Shown: positions 45,903 through 55,585, counted from the first letter of the stretch. The stretch: DNA of 64,000 nt from Brevundimonas vesicularis (GCF_027105095.1 NZ_CP114278.1:2888501-2952500), one strand, 5' to 3'. The notes: generated by a model not told the origin, from the sequence alone. Program-made: numbers and translations.

Positions 45903-46508
45903 TTACGGTTCGGCCAAAAGTGTCGCGGTCAGCTTCAGCGCCAGGTCGCGGCCCAGCCCCGCGGGCGCACCCAGCATCGGCGTCAGGATGTCCCCGATCA
46001 GCCCCTCGGCGAAGGCCATATAGGCCGCCGTCACCACCAGGGCCTTGGCCCGCTCGGCCGCCTTGGGATCCTCGGGCGCCATGGCCGCCAGCCGTTCGGC
46101 CAGATCGCGCACCACCTCGGCGAAGCTCTCGGCCCGGCCCTGCTCGCGCGCCAGCGCCAGCCAAGCCGCCATCTGAGAGGCGCCGCCCGGCCCGAAGGCG
46201 TCGAACACCACGCTCATCAGCCGCCCCGGCTCGACGCCGTCGCGCCCTTCTCCCACTCCCGCGTTCAGGCCAGCCTCGATTCGCTGCGCCAGATCGCGCA
46301 CCATCGCATCCATCAGCGCGCCCTGAAGCCCGGCCGCCGAGCCGAAATGATGGATCAGATTGGCGTGGCCTACGCCCATCCGCTCGCCCACCGCCTTCAG
46401 CGTCACCGCCGCCGGGCCGCCGGACAGCAGCAGGTCGCGCGCCGCCTCCAGCGCCTCTTCGCGCGCCACCGCCCCGCGTCGCCGCTTCACCGGACCATTA
46501 GTTGACAT
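45903..46508 (-). CDS. TetR family regulator
   Basis: 201 residues. The HTH is AREEALEAARDLLLSGGPAAVTLKAVGERMGVGHANLIHHFGSAAGLQGALMDAM, with the recognition helix GHANLIHHF. The C-terminal ligand domain is all helical and unassigned. It diverges from a PF10118 gene; a perfect dyad covers its own start codon, so autorepression and control of the neighbour are likely. Confidence 0.9.
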   Translation of the reverse strand: MSTNGPVKRRRGAVAREEALEAARDLLLSGGPAAVTLKAVGERMGVGHANLIHHFGSAAGLQGALMDAMVRDLAQRIEAGLNAGVGEGRDGVEPGRLMSVVFDAFGPGGASQMAAWLALAREQGRAESFAEVVRDLAERLAAMAPEDPKAAERAKALVVTAAYMAFAEGLIGDILTPMLGAPAGLGRDLALKLTATLLAEP

Positions 46509-46516
46509 TGATGTCA
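46503..46516. promoter_or_regulatory. TetR operator-like dyad
   Basis: Perfect inverted repeat TGACAT-TG-ATGTCA, flanked by GT and GTTAAC. It overlaps the TetR ATG (46506-46508) and lies 40 bases before the divergent gene. Confidence 0.65.
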
Positions 46517-46555
46517 GTTAACTCCATCATCCGCTCGAAATCGAGGAGCAGAACC

Positions 46556-47392
46556 ATGGCGAAATCCGCCACCCCCGCAGACCTCCAGATCAAGCCGCGC
46601 GACCTGCATATCGACCGCGAGGCTCCGACGCCACGGTGGTGGCTGAACGGCGACCCGTTCGGCACCGCCGTAATGAACGCCCTCAGCCTGACCTTCCCCG
46701 ACGGCGAGCGGTTCTTCATCCAGTCGGTCAAGCGGTTCGCCAAGGACGCGCCCCCGGCCCTGGCCGCCGACATCCGCGCCTTCACGGTCCAGGAGGGCGC
46801 CCACACCCGCGAACACATGGCCTTCAACGCCATCACCGAACGCGCCGGCTACGACACCGCCGAGATCGAGGCCTATGTCACCGCCCGTCTCGACATCGCC
46901 CGCGCCCGTCCGGCCTTGGCCCAGCTGGCGGCGACCATGGCGCTGGAGCATTTTACCGCCGCCTTCGCTCATAGGCTTCTGGCCGATCCCGAACTGCTGA
47001 AGGGCTCGCCCCACGACCTGGCCCGCCTGTGGCGCTGGCATTCCATCGAGGAGATTGAGCACAAGGGCGTGGCCTATGACGTCTTCCTGCACGCGACCCG
47101 GGACCTCAGTCCGCTGAAGCGCTGGCGCATCCGACGCTGGGCCATGTTCCTGACGACGCTGCTGTTCACCCGCACGGTGCGCGAGACGACCTTCATGCTG
47201 CTGAAGCAGGACGGCATCGTCGGCTGGCAAGCGCGTCTGGGCCTGTTCCGCTGGCTGTGGCTGAAGCCGGGTCTGTATCGCCGGATGATCGGCGACTACC
47301 TGGCCTTCTACAAACCCGACTTCCACCCGTGGCAGGTCGATGACCGCGACCTGATCGCGGACGCGGAGGCCGGTTTGGCCCAACCCGCCTGA
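46556..47392 (+). CDS. PF10118-type metal-dependent hydrolase
   Basis: 278 residues from ATG at 46556, preceded by GAGGAGCAG. The predicted helical metal-binding core has FTVQEGAHTREHMAFNA, ALEHFTAAFAHRLL and RLWRWHSIEEIEHKGVAYDVFL, with Glu and His residues in the ferritin-like pattern of the family. Function is not defined; hydrolase is a family label only. It is controlled presumably by the divergent TetR protein. Confidence 0.87.
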   Translation: MAKSATPADLQIKPRDLHIDREAPTPRWWLNGDPFGTAVMNALSLTFPDGERFFIQSVKRFAKDAPPALAADIRAFTVQEGAHTREHMAFNAITERAGYDTAEIEAYVTARLDIARARPALAQLAATMALEHFTAAFAHRLLADPELLKGSPHDLARLWRWHSIEEIEHKGVAYDVFLHATRDLSPLKRWRIRRWAMFLTTLLFTRTVRETTFMLLKQDGIVGWQARLGLFRWLWLKPGLYRRMIGDYLAFYKPDFHPWQVDDRDLIADAEAGLAQPA

Positions 47393-47479
47393 TTGGCCGC
47401 CTACCCTCAAATCCGACCCCGCGACGGAGTTTTCGCCCGAAGGCGTTACAGTGTGCGGGGGACGGACGAGGAGAAGGCC

Positions 47480-48976
47480 ATGGCTTCATCACCGACCGAC
47501 GCCGCCGTCGCCCTGACGCGCCTGGGTCTGGGCGCTCGGCCGGGCGAGATCGACCGCGTCGCCGCCGATCCGCGCGGCTGGGCCACGGGCCAGATTCGGT
47601 CCCAGGGCGCGCCCCAGCCGTCTGGCCAGTTCGCCGACACCGCCGAACGCGTTGGCCAATATATCGACTATCAGAGCGACGCCGGTCTGGTCCGCCGCGA
47701 CCGACGCGCCGCCGCTCCGGCGATGGCCGAGTCCGCACGCTCCCCTGCCCCCGCTCCCGGTATGCCGGACGCCGCCGATCCGCAGGCCGTCGCCCGACGC
47801 GAAGCCCGTCAGGACGCCCGCCGTGACATCACTCAGGACACGGCGCAGGAGTTCCTGGCCCGCGCCCAGCTCGGCGCGACCACCGACGACGGTTTCGCCG
47901 AGCGCTGGGCCCTGTTCTGGTCGAACGCCCTGACCGTCTCGGCCGCCAAGTTCGCCAGCGGCGCCTTCGTCGGCCAGTACGAGCGCGAGGCCATCCGCCC
48001 GCACGTCTTCGGCCGGTTCGAGGATCTGATCCTGGCCGCCGAACAGCATCCCGCCATGCTGCTCTATCTGGATCAGGCCCGCTCGGTCGGTCCCGACAGC
48101 CTGGCCGGCGCGCGCCGCAACGCCGGGCTGAACGAGAACCTGGCCCGCGAGATGATGGAGTTGCACACCGTCGGCGCCGACGGCGGCTATACGCAGGGCG
48201 ATGTGACCGAACTGGCCCGCGCCCTGACCGGCTGGTCGATCCCCGCCGCGCGCGACCAGCGTCAGCCGGGTCGCCCTCAGCGAGCCCGCAGGATGGTTGC
48301 CCCGACCGAGCCCGGTCCCGACGGTTTCGTCTTCCGCGCCAATGTCCATGAACCGGGCGCCCGCACGGTGATGGGCAAGACCTATCCGGCGACGGGCCTG
48401 TCCCAGGGTCAGGCCATACTGCGTGACCTCGCCCGACATCCGGCCACGGCCAAACGCCTGTCGCGCCGTCTCGCCGCCCATTTCGTCGCCGACGATCCGC
48501 CGCCCGCCCTGGTCGCCCGACTGGAAGCGGCCTGGACGGGGTCCGGCGGCGATCTGGCCCAGGTCGCCCGCGCCCTCATCGACGCGCCCGAGACCTGGAC
48601 GCCCCAGCCCGCCAAGATCAAGACGCCCTACGACTTCATCGTCTCGGCCCACCGCGCGCTGGGAACGCGGCCTCAGCGGATCCAGCCGTTGCGCCAGGCC
48701 CTGCTCGACATGGGCCAGCCGCCGTTCGCGCCCCCGTCGCCCGAGGGTTGGCCCGACACGGCCGCCGACTGGGCCGGTCCCGACGCTCTTGTCAAGCGGC
48801 TGAACTGGTCGCGCACCGCCGCCGATCTGGCCCAGGCGGCCGACCCGAACGCGGTCGCCGCCGCCGCCCTCGGCCCGCGCCTCGGCGAGCGCACCCGCCT
48901 CGCCGTCGCCCGCGCCGAAAGCCGTCCCGAAGCCCTCACCCTTCTGTTCATGTCGCCGGAGTTCCAACGCCGATGA
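47480..48976 (+). CDS. DUF1800 family protein
   Basis: 498 residues from ATG at 47480 after GAGGAGAAGG. ALTRLGLGARPGEIDRVAADPRGWA is the usual N-terminus. FWSNALTVS, GQYEREAIRPHVFGRFEDLILAAEQHPAMLLYLDQ, NAGLNENLAREMMELHTVGADGGYTQGDVTELARALTGWS and a final LLFMSPEFQRR follow. DUF1800 proteins are always next to DUF1501 genes, as here (ATGA overlap), and are thought to act with them outside the cytoplasm. No signal peptide is evident. Confidence 0.95.
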   Translation: MASSPTDAAVALTRLGLGARPGEIDRVAADPRGWATGQIRSQGAPQPSGQFADTAERVGQYIDYQSDAGLVRRDRRAAAPAMAESARSPAPAPGMPDAADPQAVARREARQDARRDITQDTAQEFLARAQLGATTDDGFAERWALFWSNALTVSAAKFASGAFVGQYEREAIRPHVFGRFEDLILAAEQHPAMLLYLDQARSVGPDSLAGARRNAGLNENLAREMMELHTVGADGGYTQGDVTELARALTGWSIPAARDQRQPGRPQRARRMVAPTEPGPDGFVFRANVHEPGARTVMGKTYPATGLSQGQAILRDLARHPATAKRLSRRLAAHFVADDPPPALVARLEAAWTGSGGDLAQVARALIDAPETWTPQPAKIKTPYDFIVSAHRALGTRPQRIQPLRQALLDMGQPPFAPPSPEGWPDTAADWAGPDALVKRLNWSRTAADLAQAADPNAVAAAALGPRLGERTRLAVARAESRPEALTLLFMSPEFQRR

Positions 48977-50154
48977 CCGCCCTCAATATGAACCGCCGCC
49001 ATCTGCTGGCCGCGGCCTCCGCCGGGATCGGCCTGGCCTTCGCCGGCCGTGTCGCCGCCCAGACCGCCGGCCCCGCCAACAAGCTGGTCGTCGTCATCGC
49101 GCGCGGCGCGATGGACGGGCTGTCCGTCACCGTGCCCTACGGCGACGCCAACTATGTCCCGTTGCGTGGCGGTCTGGCCATCGCTGCACCCGGCGAGGCG
49201 AACGGCGCCCTGGCCCTGAGCGAAGGCTTCGGCCTGCACCCGGCCCTCGCCGGCCTGCACGCCCTTTATGGTCAGGGTCAGATGCGGTTCGCCCCCGCCG
49301 TCGCCCTGCCCGTACACATCCGGTCGCACTTCGACGCCCAGGACGTGCTGGAGAACGGCGGCGAGGGTCTGCGCCAGCAATCCGACGGCTGGCTGAACCG
49401 CGCCATCGTCGCGGCCGGCGGAACGTCGCTGAAAGGCCTGTCGATCGGCGCCCAGACGCCCCTGATCCTGCGCGGCGACGCCCCGGTGTCCAGCTGGGCG
49501 CCTGGCGGTCTGGTGCGCGACGGCGACCGCATCGCCTCCCTGCTGCAGGATCTCTATGTCGAGGATCCGATGCTAGGCCAGAACCTGGCGCGGGGTCTGG
49601 CGACCGAGCAGCTGGTCAGCATGGAGGGCGGCGATCAACGCCTGCGTCGCAACGACGTCCAGGGCCTGGGCCAGGCCGTCGCCAAGCTGATGACCGGACC
49701 GGGGGGCGCCGATATCGTCGCCGTCTCGCTGGACGGCTGGGACACCCACGCAGGCCAGCGGGCCCAGCTTCAGACCCGGCTGACGGGCCTGGATCAACTG
49801 GTCACGGGCCTGAAGGACGGCCTGGGCGACACCTGGTCTCGCACGGTGGTCATCGTCGCCACCGAGTTCGGCCGCACCGCCCGCGCCAACGGCACCCAAG
49901 GCACCGACCACGGCACTGGCTCGTCGCTTCTGCTGGCGGGCGGCGCGGTCAAGCGCGGCGGCCCCATCGGCGACTGGCCGACCCTGGCCGACAACCGCCT
50001 GTTCGAGAACCGCGACCTGGCGCCGACCCTGGATATCCGTTCGGTGTTCAAGGGCGTGTTGCGAGATCACATGGGCCTCGACCGCGCCGCCCTGGACGCC
50101 CGCGTCTTCCCCGGCAGCGCCGCCGAAGCGCCGGCGATGAACGGATTGGTCTAG
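48973..50154 (+). CDS. DUF1501 family secreted protein
   Basis: 393 residues. The N-terminus MNRRHLLAAASAGIGLAFAGRVAAQ has twin arginines, so Tat export is likely. ARGAMDGLSVTVPYGDANYVPLRGGLAI, HIRSHFDAQDVLENG, VSLDGWDTHAGQRAQLQTRLTGLDQLVTGLKDGLGDTWSRTVVIVATEFGRTARANGTQGTDHGTGSSLLLAGGAV carry metal-site residues in the sulfatase-like arrangement of the family. It starts within the DUF1800 stop codon. The pair may form a periplasmic complex with unknown substrate. Confidence 0.95.
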   Translation: MTALNMNRRHLLAAASAGIGLAFAGRVAAQTAGPANKLVVVIARGAMDGLSVTVPYGDANYVPLRGGLAIAAPGEANGALALSEGFGLHPALAGLHALYGQGQMRFAPAVALPVHIRSHFDAQDVLENGGEGLRQQSDGWLNRAIVAAGGTSLKGLSIGAQTPLILRGDAPVSSWAPGGLVRDGDRIASLLQDLYVEDPMLGQNLARGLATEQLVSMEGGDQRLRRNDVQGLGQAVAKLMTGPGGADIVAVSLDGWDTHAGQRAQLQTRLTGLDQLVTGLKDGLGDTWSRTVVIVATEFGRTARANGTQGTDHGTGSSLLLAGGAVKRGGPIGDWPTLADNRLFENRDLAPTLDIRSVFKGVLRDHMGLDRAALDARVFPGSAAEAPAMNGLV

Positions 50155-50319
50155 CCGTCACGCTTGCTTTTCGCGGCGCAACACCGCATCAGGACGCCAT
50201 CACCTTGGACCCGGCCCTGTTCGCAGGCGACGGGTGGCTATCCCCGCCGCCGATCCGCTGGGAAACCGAGCCGCCAGAAACCGAAGCATCGGTAAGGCTC
50301 ATCCAGATGAAATCCTGAC

Positions 50320-51804
50320 ATGTCCATCATCGCCTCCGCGCGCCAGCAATGGCTCGCCAATCCTCGCCGCGATCTTCTGGCGGGGACCGTCGTGGCCCTG
50401 GCCCTGATCCCCGAAGCCATCGCCTTTTCCATCATCGCCGGCGTCGATCCCGCCGTCGGCCTATATGCCAGCGTGGTCATCGCCGTGACCATCGCCTTTG
50501 TGGGCGGCCGTCCGGCCATGATCTCGGCCGCGACCGGTGCCATGGCCCTGCTGATGGTCACGCTCGTGCGCGACCACGGGCTGGAATATCTGTTCGCCGC
50601 CTCGATCCTGTGCGGCGTGTTCCAGATCGTCATCGGCCTGCTGAAGCTGGGCCGCTACATCAAGTTCGTCAGCCGCAGCGTCATGACCGGCTTCGTCAAC
50701 TCGCTGGCGATCCTGATCTTCCTGGCTCAGATGCCCGAGCTGATCGGCCGGGGCTGGATCACCTACGCCCTGGTCGCGGCGGCCCTGGTCGTCATCTACG
50801 GCTTTCCGCGCATCACCAAGGCCGTGCCTTCACCCCTGGTCGCTATCGTCGCCATCAGCGCCCTGGTGATCGTGCTGAAGCTGGACGTGCGCACTGTCGG
50901 CGACATGGGCCAGATGCCGACCAGCCTGCCGATGTTCCACCTGCCCGCCGTCCCCCTGACGTGGGAGACGCTGGTCATCATCGCGCCCATCTCGGCGACC
51001 CTGGCCTTCGTCGGCCTGCTGGAAAGCCTGCTGACCGCGAATCTGATCGACGACATCACCGACACCCCGTCGGACAAGGATCGCGAGACGCGCGGCCAGG
51101 GGATCGCCAACATCCTGTCGCCCCTATTCGGCGGCATGGCCGGTTGCGCCATGATCGGCCAGTCGATGATCAACGTCACCTCGGGCGCGCGGGGACGACT
51201 GTCGACCCTGTGGGCCGGGCTGTTCCTGCTGTTCTTGATGCTGGCGCTTCAGACCTGGGTCGCCCGGATTCCGATGGCGGCGCTGGTCGCCGTCATGATC
51301 ATGGTCTCCATCGGCACCTTCGACTGGTCGTCGGTGATGAAATTGCGCTCCACTCCGCTTCAGTCGTCCATCGTAATGATCGCCACGACCGTGACCGTCG
51401 TCGCCACCCACGACCTGTCCAAGGGTGTCATCCTGGGCGTGCTGCTGTCGGCGATCTTCTTCATGCGCAAGGTCGGCAAGACCATCGCCGTGACCGAGGT
51501 TCCGACGCCGGAACCGGGCGTGCTGCGCTACCGCGTCTCAGGCCAGCTGTTCTTCGCCTCGGCCGATCTGTTCGCCGCCAGCTTTGAGCATCACGGCCAT
51601 CCAACACGCGTCGAGATTGATCTCGGCGACGCCCATCTGTGGGATCTGACCGGCGTCGCCGCCGTGGACAAGGTCGTCTTCCGCTATCGCCGTCAGGGCG
51701 CGAACGTTCAGGTCACGGGCATGAACGACGCCGCCCGCACCCTGGTCACGCGGGTGGGGCGGTTCGAGAAGATGCATCTGCCGGACGGCGCCGGCGCGCA
51801 TTAG
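50320..51804 (+). CDS. SulP family anion transporter with STAS domain
   Basis: 494 residues. About 10-12 membrane helices start at [34 protein letters not shown]. The SulP signature region includes [67 protein letters not shown]. The C-terminal STAS domain (about 400-490) has [23 protein letters not shown]. It may carry sulfate or bicarbonate; the sequence is BicA-like in length. Single gene. Confidence 0.94.
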   Translation: MSIIASARQQWLANPRRDLLAGTVVALALIPEAIAFSIIAGVDPAVGLYASVVIAVTIAFVGGRPAMISAATGAMALLMVTLVRDHGLEYLFAASILCGVFQIVIGLLKLGRYIKFVSRSVMTGFVNSLAILIFLAQMPELIGRGWITYALVAAALVVIYGFPRITKAVPSPLVAIVAISALVIVLKLDVRTVGDMGQMPTSLPMFHLPAVPLTWETLVIIAPISATLAFVGLLESLLTANLIDDITDTPSDKDRETRGQGIANILSPLFGGMAGCAMIGQSMINVTSGARGRLSTLWAGLFLLFLMLALQTWVARIPMAALVAVMIMVSIGTFDWSSVMKLRSTPLQSSIVMIATTVTVVATHDLSKGVILGVLLSAIFFMRKVGKTIAVTEVPTPEPGVLRYRVSGQLFFASADLFAASFEHHGHPTRVEIDLGDAHLWDLTGVAAVDKVVFRYRRQGANVQVTGMNDAARTLVTRVGRFEKMHLPDGAGAH

Positions 51805-51807
51805 GGA

Positions 51808-51999
51808 TTAGGCGGCTTCGGGCTTCGGCATCTTGCAGATGCGGTTCAGGTCGGCCCGGATCGAGCTGCCCTGGAAGTGCGAGATTTCGGCGCCCGAATA
51901 GCCCTCGCCCGACAGCGCCTTGACGACGTCGCCGGTGTTCAAACAATCGTTGGTCCGAGCGAGCTGGTAGGCGCGCTCCACGACGTGGGTGCGGTTCAT
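51808..51999 (-). CDS. Small conserved-looking protein, unknown
   Basis: 63 residues: it begins [21 protein letters not shown], then a helix-rich segment with a single Cys and a Lys/Pro-rich end ([10 protein letters not shown]). AAAGGC lies before the start. Charged helices and [17 protein letters not shown] suggest a small helical domain; I do not recognise a family. The frame uses the same GC-rich codons as neighbours. It is divergent from the cold-shock gene and sits in its long leader region. Confidence 0.6.
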   Translation of the reverse strand: MNRTHVVERAYQLARTNDCLNTGDVVKALSGEGYSGAEISHFQGSSIRADLNRICKMPKPEAA

Positions 52000-52020
52000 G
52001 TTGGAAGCCTTTCGTGCCTT

Positions 52021-52238
52021 CCCACAACGCGCGCCAAGCTAAACCGTTCCCACTATTGGATTTTCGTCCCGCCCGGCCCGCGCTTGCATCTGTCATGAAT
52101 ATCTGCGCACATAGAGCTCGTCGATCTCTCTGCGTAACGCCCACTCTCTCTGCGAACGCACGAGTCAAGGCCGCTCCCATTCAGACCCGACAGGCCGCAG
52201 GGACGTTCCCTCGGTCAATTTCTAACGGAGGTCTCAAA
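52021..52238 (+). promoter_or_regulatory. Long 5' leader/promoter region of the cold-shock gene
   Basis: About 220 bases precede the csp start without a convincing gene. Cold-shock genes often have long structured leaders that control translation at low temperature. CGGAGG at 52226-52231 is a strong ribosome-binding site. The leader length is not known from the sequence. Confidence 0.4.
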
Positions 52239-52451
52239 ATGGCTACCGGCACTGTCAAATGGTTCAACCCGACCAAGGGTTACGGCTTCATCCAACCCGA
52301 CGACGGCGGCAAGGACGTCTTCGTCCACATCTCGGCCGTCGAGGGCGCTGGCCTGCGCGGCCTGGATGAAAACCAGAAGGTTTCCTACGAGCTGGAACGC
52401 GACAAGCGTTCGGGCAAGGAATCGGCTGGCCAGCTGCAAACCATCGGCTGA
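52239..52451 (+). CDS. Cold-shock domain protein (CspA family)
   Basis: 70 residues, one cold-shock domain: [20 protein letters not shown] with RNP1 (KGYGFI), [11 protein letters not shown] with RNP2, and a Lys-rich tail. It binds single-stranded RNA/DNA as an RNA chaperone. The ATG at 52239 is supported by CGGAGG and by homology; the frame's upstream extension to 52014 is leader. A strong terminator follows directly. Confidence 0.97.
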   Translation: MATGTVKWFNPTKGYGFIQPDDGGKDVFVHISAVEGAGLRGLDENQKVSYELERDKRSGKESAGQLQTIG

Positions 52452-52476
52452 TTTCAGCGTCACAGCTGAACTGGCG

Positions 52477-52506
52477 ACGGCGGCTCCTCACGGAGCCGCC
52501 GTTTTC
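52477..52506 (+). terminator. Terminator after cold-shock gene
   Basis: Perfect 11-base stem ACGGCGGCTCC/GGAGCCGCCGT (52477-52487 with 52492-52502), 4-base loop, followed by TTTTC. Confidence 0.88.
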
Positions 52507-52520
52507 AATTGGGGTTTAGC

Positions 52521-53363
52521 CTATCGCCCGAAGCAGGTCCGCTCGATGAAGCCCTGCGCGGCGGCCGAGGCTTCTGAGGGATTGTGCCCACCGTCGAACT
52601 CCAGAGCCGCGAACGGCGCCTTGGCCACGCGCAGGGCCTCGACCAGCGGTGCATAGTGGTCTGCGAACGGCGCGGCCGGATCCTTGCGGCCGCCCGCGAC
52701 GAAGATCGGACGGTCCGCCAGATCGGGCGCGCGTTGGGCCAGACCGGACATGGCGGCGTCGCGCGTGATGGCGTTCATGAAGCCGTCCACGCCTTCGGGG
52801 CCGAAACGGGTCGTCTCGGGCTCGGCGGCGAAACTGTCCAGATCCGTCTTCCAGGCCGCACGATAGTCCGCGTCCGTCCCCCAGCGTGCGCCGATCACGC
52901 CCATGTCGGCCGGAACCAAAGCCACGGCGCAGCGCACGCCGTGATCCGCCGCCGCCGTCTGCAACGCCACCCAGCCGCCATAGCTGACGCCGATCACGCC
53001 GATCTTCGAGGCGTCCGCTCCGCTGGCCGGATCGGTCTTCAGCCAGGCCACGTCCGCCGCCCTATCCTCGCGCGAATGCTGCAGGCTGATCGTCCCGCCG
53101 GACGTTCCCGTGCCGCGATACTGCGGCAGCAGCACGCTAAAGCCGGCCTTCTGCAGATCCAGTGCGATGCGTGGGATGTTGGGCCCGGCGGGGAAACCGT
53201 TGAACAGGACCACGGCTGGACGCGCGCCCTCTCCGACCCCTTGCAGGAGCCGCGCCGACATCGTCGCATCGCCCGACGGGATGGACACCTCGCGAGGCGC
53301 TTCCTGCGCGAGGGTCAGGCCCGGCAGCAGCGCGGCGCCCAGCGCGATCATCAAAGCCTTCAT
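52521..53363 (-). CDS. Secreted alpha/beta hydrolase
   Basis: 280 residues from ATG at 53363. The signal peptide (MKALMIALGAALLPGLTLA-QE) is followed by VVLFNGFPAGPNIPRIALDLQKAGF, the nucleophile elbow GVSYGG (Ser, about 142), and FVAGGRKDPAAPFADHYAPL with the acid. The likely His lies in FDGGHNPSEASAA. A dienelactone-hydrolase-like or peptidase-like role is possible. It is minus-strand, convergent with the csp gene, whose terminator lies between. Confidence 0.85.
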   Translation of the reverse strand: MKALMIALGAALLPGLTLAQEAPREVSIPSGDATMSARLLQGVGEGARPAVVLFNGFPAGPNIPRIALDLQKAGFSVLLPQYRGTGTSGGTISLQHSREDRAADVAWLKTDPASGADASKIGVIGVSYGGWVALQTAAADHGVRCAVALVPADMGVIGARWGTDADYRAAWKTDLDSFAAEPETTRFGPEGVDGFMNAITRDAAMSGLAQRAPDLADRPIFVAGGRKDPAAPFADHYAPLVEALRVAKAPFAALEFDGGHNPSEASAAAQGFIERTCFGR

Positions 53364-53502
53364 GTCATCTCGTCCCGTGTTCGGCCTCATCTCGCGGATG
53401 CGAAACGCAAGCCCTCACGGCTCTAGTGACATGTCGCGCTCAACGGCACAGCTTACCGTTCGCTCATGACAGGGATTTCATGGATCGGTTGAGGCGGCGG
53501 CC

Positions 53503-54057
53503 TCACGCCTTCGTCTTGTCGATCCAGGCGGCGAAGGCGTCGGTGAAGCTTTTCAGGAAGGTCTTGGTGTCGTCCTTCTTCAACCTGCCGTTCTCGTCCA
53601 GCAGGTCCGCGACATTGCCGATATAGGCCTCGGGCTGCTGCATCGTCGGCATGTTCAGGAACACAAGCGGCTGGCGCAGGTGGTGGTTGGCGCCGAACGC
53701 CGCGACGGCGCCGGGCGAGACGCTGACGATGGCGGCGGGCTTGCCCTGCCAGATGCTGTGGCCATAGGGGCGCGAGCCGACGTCCAGCGCGTTCTTCAGC
53801 GCGCCGGGAATGGAGCGATTGTATTCGGGCGTGACGAACAGCACCGCCTCGGTCGTCGCCACCTCCTCGCGGAACCGCTCCCAGGCGGGCGGCGGGTTCT
53901 CGGTCTCCAGATCGGGGTCATAGAGCGGCAGGTCGCCGATCTCGACCAACTCGATCTCCAGCCCCGGCTCGGCCAGCGCCTTCAACTCCATGCCGATGGC
54001 GCGCGAATAGGAGCCTTTGCGCAGGCTGCCGACGATCAGGGCGACGCGGACGGTCAT
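53503..54057 (-). CDS. NADPH-dependent FMN reductase (YieF/ChrR-like)
   Basis: 184 residues from ATG at 54057, after GGAGA. The flavodoxin-like FMN phosphate loop is LIVGSLRKGSYSRAIGMELK, followed by PEYNRSIPGALKNALDVGSR and KPAAIVSVSPGAVAAFGANHHLRQPLVFLNM. It reduces FMN, quinones or chromate. The substrate cannot be told. It is a single gene. Confidence 0.9.
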   Translation of the reverse strand: MTVRVALIVGSLRKGSYSRAIGMELKALAEPGLEIELVEIGDLPLYDPDLETENPPPAWERFREEVATTEAVLFVTPEYNRSIPGALKNALDVGSRPYGHSIWQGKPAAIVSVSPGAVAAFGANHHLRQPLVFLNMPTMQQPEAYIGNVADLLDENGRLKKDDTKTFLKSFTDAFAAWIDKTKA

Positions 54058-54206
54058 GGAAGGTCTCCGGGCTGGGTTCAAGCGCCAGCATAACCGATCG
54101 CGGCGGTCGGATGTTCCGTTTTAACCCGCCCAGCCGTTCACCTGCGCACAAAGCGGACATCGCGAAGGGCTGTTACGGGTGGGAAGCGGACCTTAAAACA
54201 GCCGTG

Positions 54207-54231
54207 GGAACCTAGCTGTGCTGTTACAGTT
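54207..54231 (+). promoter_or_regulatory. EcfG-type (general stress) promoter candidate
   Basis: GGAAC (54207-54211), exactly 17 bases, then GTT (54229-54231). This matches the GGAAC-N16/17-GTT consensus of EcfG sigma factors in Alphaproteobacteria. It lies 9 bases before the GTG of the small ORF, so a transcript would be nearly leaderless. Confidence 0.5.
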
Positions 54232-54239
54232 TTCATCTG

Positions 54240-54470
54240 GTGAAAACCTTTCTCTCGGCCCTCATCGCAGGGTCAGATTTTTCCAGGGTCGAGATGCGGG
54301 AAGGGAGCTTCGTGCTTCATCCCGTGGCCGTGCGACAGGTTGAGTTCAATCGCTTGGCTTGCAGTCTGATCGACAACGCCGGAGAAGAGTTCGTCGTGTT
54401 TCCTCACAGCGACGGTGCGGCGGGGTGGTCCAGCCTGATGGTTTTCCCTTTGCGAGATGCTAAGGAATGA
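54240..54470 (+). CDS. Small hypothetical protein preceding HWE kinase
   Basis: 76 residues from GTG at 54240: MKTFLSALIAGSDFSRVEMREGSFVLHPVAV, then FPHSDGAAGWSSLMVFPLRD. No family is recognised. Its stop overlaps the kinase ATG (54467-54470), and it follows the GGAAC-N17-GTT element directly, which supports it as a real gene. It is less GC-biased than most of the window. Confidence 0.5.
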   Translation: MKTFLSALIAGSDFSRVEMREGSFVLHPVAVRQVEFNRLACSLIDNAGEEFVVFPHSDGAAGWSSLMVFPLRDAKE

Positions 54471-55585
54471 CCATGGAACACGCTTCGGACATCACCGAAC
54501 GAAAATCGCGGGATATACTAGAGCTGCGGCGATTGGAGGCGCTCGCGTCCTATCGCATTATGGACACGCCACGCGAGCGTGACTTCGACGAGGTCGCGAA
54601 GCTGGCCTCTGATATCTGCGAGACCCCGATTGCCGTGGTTAATCTGATCGCCGCCCAGAGACAATTTTTCAAGGCCGAAGTTGGACTGGGCGTGCGAGAA
54701 ACCCCACTGGAAAGCTCTTTCTGTGCAAAGGCGATCCTCGAGGACGATTACCTCGAAGTTCCGGACGCTACGCGGGATCCTCGTTTCGAGTGTAATCCTC
54801 TAGTCACTGGAGAGGCGGGATTACGCTTTTATGCAGGGAAGCTTCTGAAGACCGGCGATGGGCTGCCAATTGGCACGCTGTGTGTACTCGACACGCGCCC
54901 TCGCTCGCTTAACTCACTTCAACGCCGCGCGTTGGAAGTCTTGGGCAGGCAGGTGATGTCGCAGATCGAACTTCGGCGCGCCATTGCGCAGAAGGACGAG
55001 CTTCTAACACAGCGTACTCTCATCCAGCAGGAAACAACGCACCGACTGAAGAACACGATGACCATGGTGCAGGCCATCGCCAGCCAGACACTGAGAAAGG
55101 ACGCGTCAGCCGGGGCTTTGGCCCAGTTCCAAGCTCGGATGCAGTCGTTGGCATCAGCGCACGATATCCTGCTTAGGCAGGACTGGGATGCCGCAAGCAT
55201 GGAAGCAGTCTTGCGCGAGGTTGTCGGTCAGATCGCTCCTGTTGACCGCTTCAAAATCAGTGGCCCCCCTGTGACGCTCGGAGCTCGCGCTGCGCTGTCC
55301 ACGTCTTTGGTCGCGCATGAGCTCACCACCAACGCCATGAAGCATGGTGCGCTGTCGCGAGAGGCTGGGATGATCGACATTGCCTGGTCGTCGGTGGGCG
55401 ATCTCCTCACACTTGATTGGACTGAAAAGGGCGGCCCTCCAGCTGTCCAACCAGCGAAGTTCGGTTTTGGCTCTAAACTTATTAATCTTGGACTGGTGGG
55501 ATCGGGTAGCGCAGACGTTCGTTACGAGCCATCCGGTCTCCGCGTTGTCTTCACGGCGTCGCTTGAGGAGCTTCGCCTTCCATGA
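54467..55585 (+). CDS. GAF-HWE family histidine kinase
   Basis: 372 residues, soluble. A GAF domain (about 25-165) has ASDICETPIAVVNLIAAQRQFFKAE and YAGKLLKTGDGLPIGTLCVLD. The HWE/HisKA_2 core starts THRLKNTMTMVQAIASQTLR (phospho-His), with the HWE-type ATPase motifs ELTTNAMKHGALS and DWTEKGGPP. Such kinases often feed the PhyR-EcfG general stress response. A single-domain response regulator follows with a 4-base overlap. Codons such as ATA, TTA and CTT are more common than in neighbours. Confidence 0.92.
   Translation: MTMEHASDITERKSRDILELRRLEALASYRIMDTPRERDFDEVAKLASDICETPIAVVNLIAAQRQFFKAEVGLGVRETPLESSFCAKAILEDDYLEVPDATRDPRFECNPLVTGEAGLRFYAGKLLKTGDGLPIGTLCVLDTRPRSLNSLQRRALEVLGRQVMSQIELRRAIAQKDELLTQRTLIQQETTHRLKNTMTMVQAIASQTLRKDASAGALAQFQARMQSLASAHDILLRQDWDAASMEAVLREVVGQIAPVDRFKISGPPVTLGARAALSTSLVAHELTTNAMKHGALSREAGMIDIAWSSVGDLLTLDWTEKGGPPAVQPAKFGFGSKLINLGLVGSGSADVRYEPSGLRVVFTASLEELRLP

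Noticed and set aside
54467..55585. HWE kinase as a light sensor (LOV type)
   Set aside because: The sensor part looks like GAF, not LOV; there is no GRNCRFLQ motif with a photoactive cysteine.
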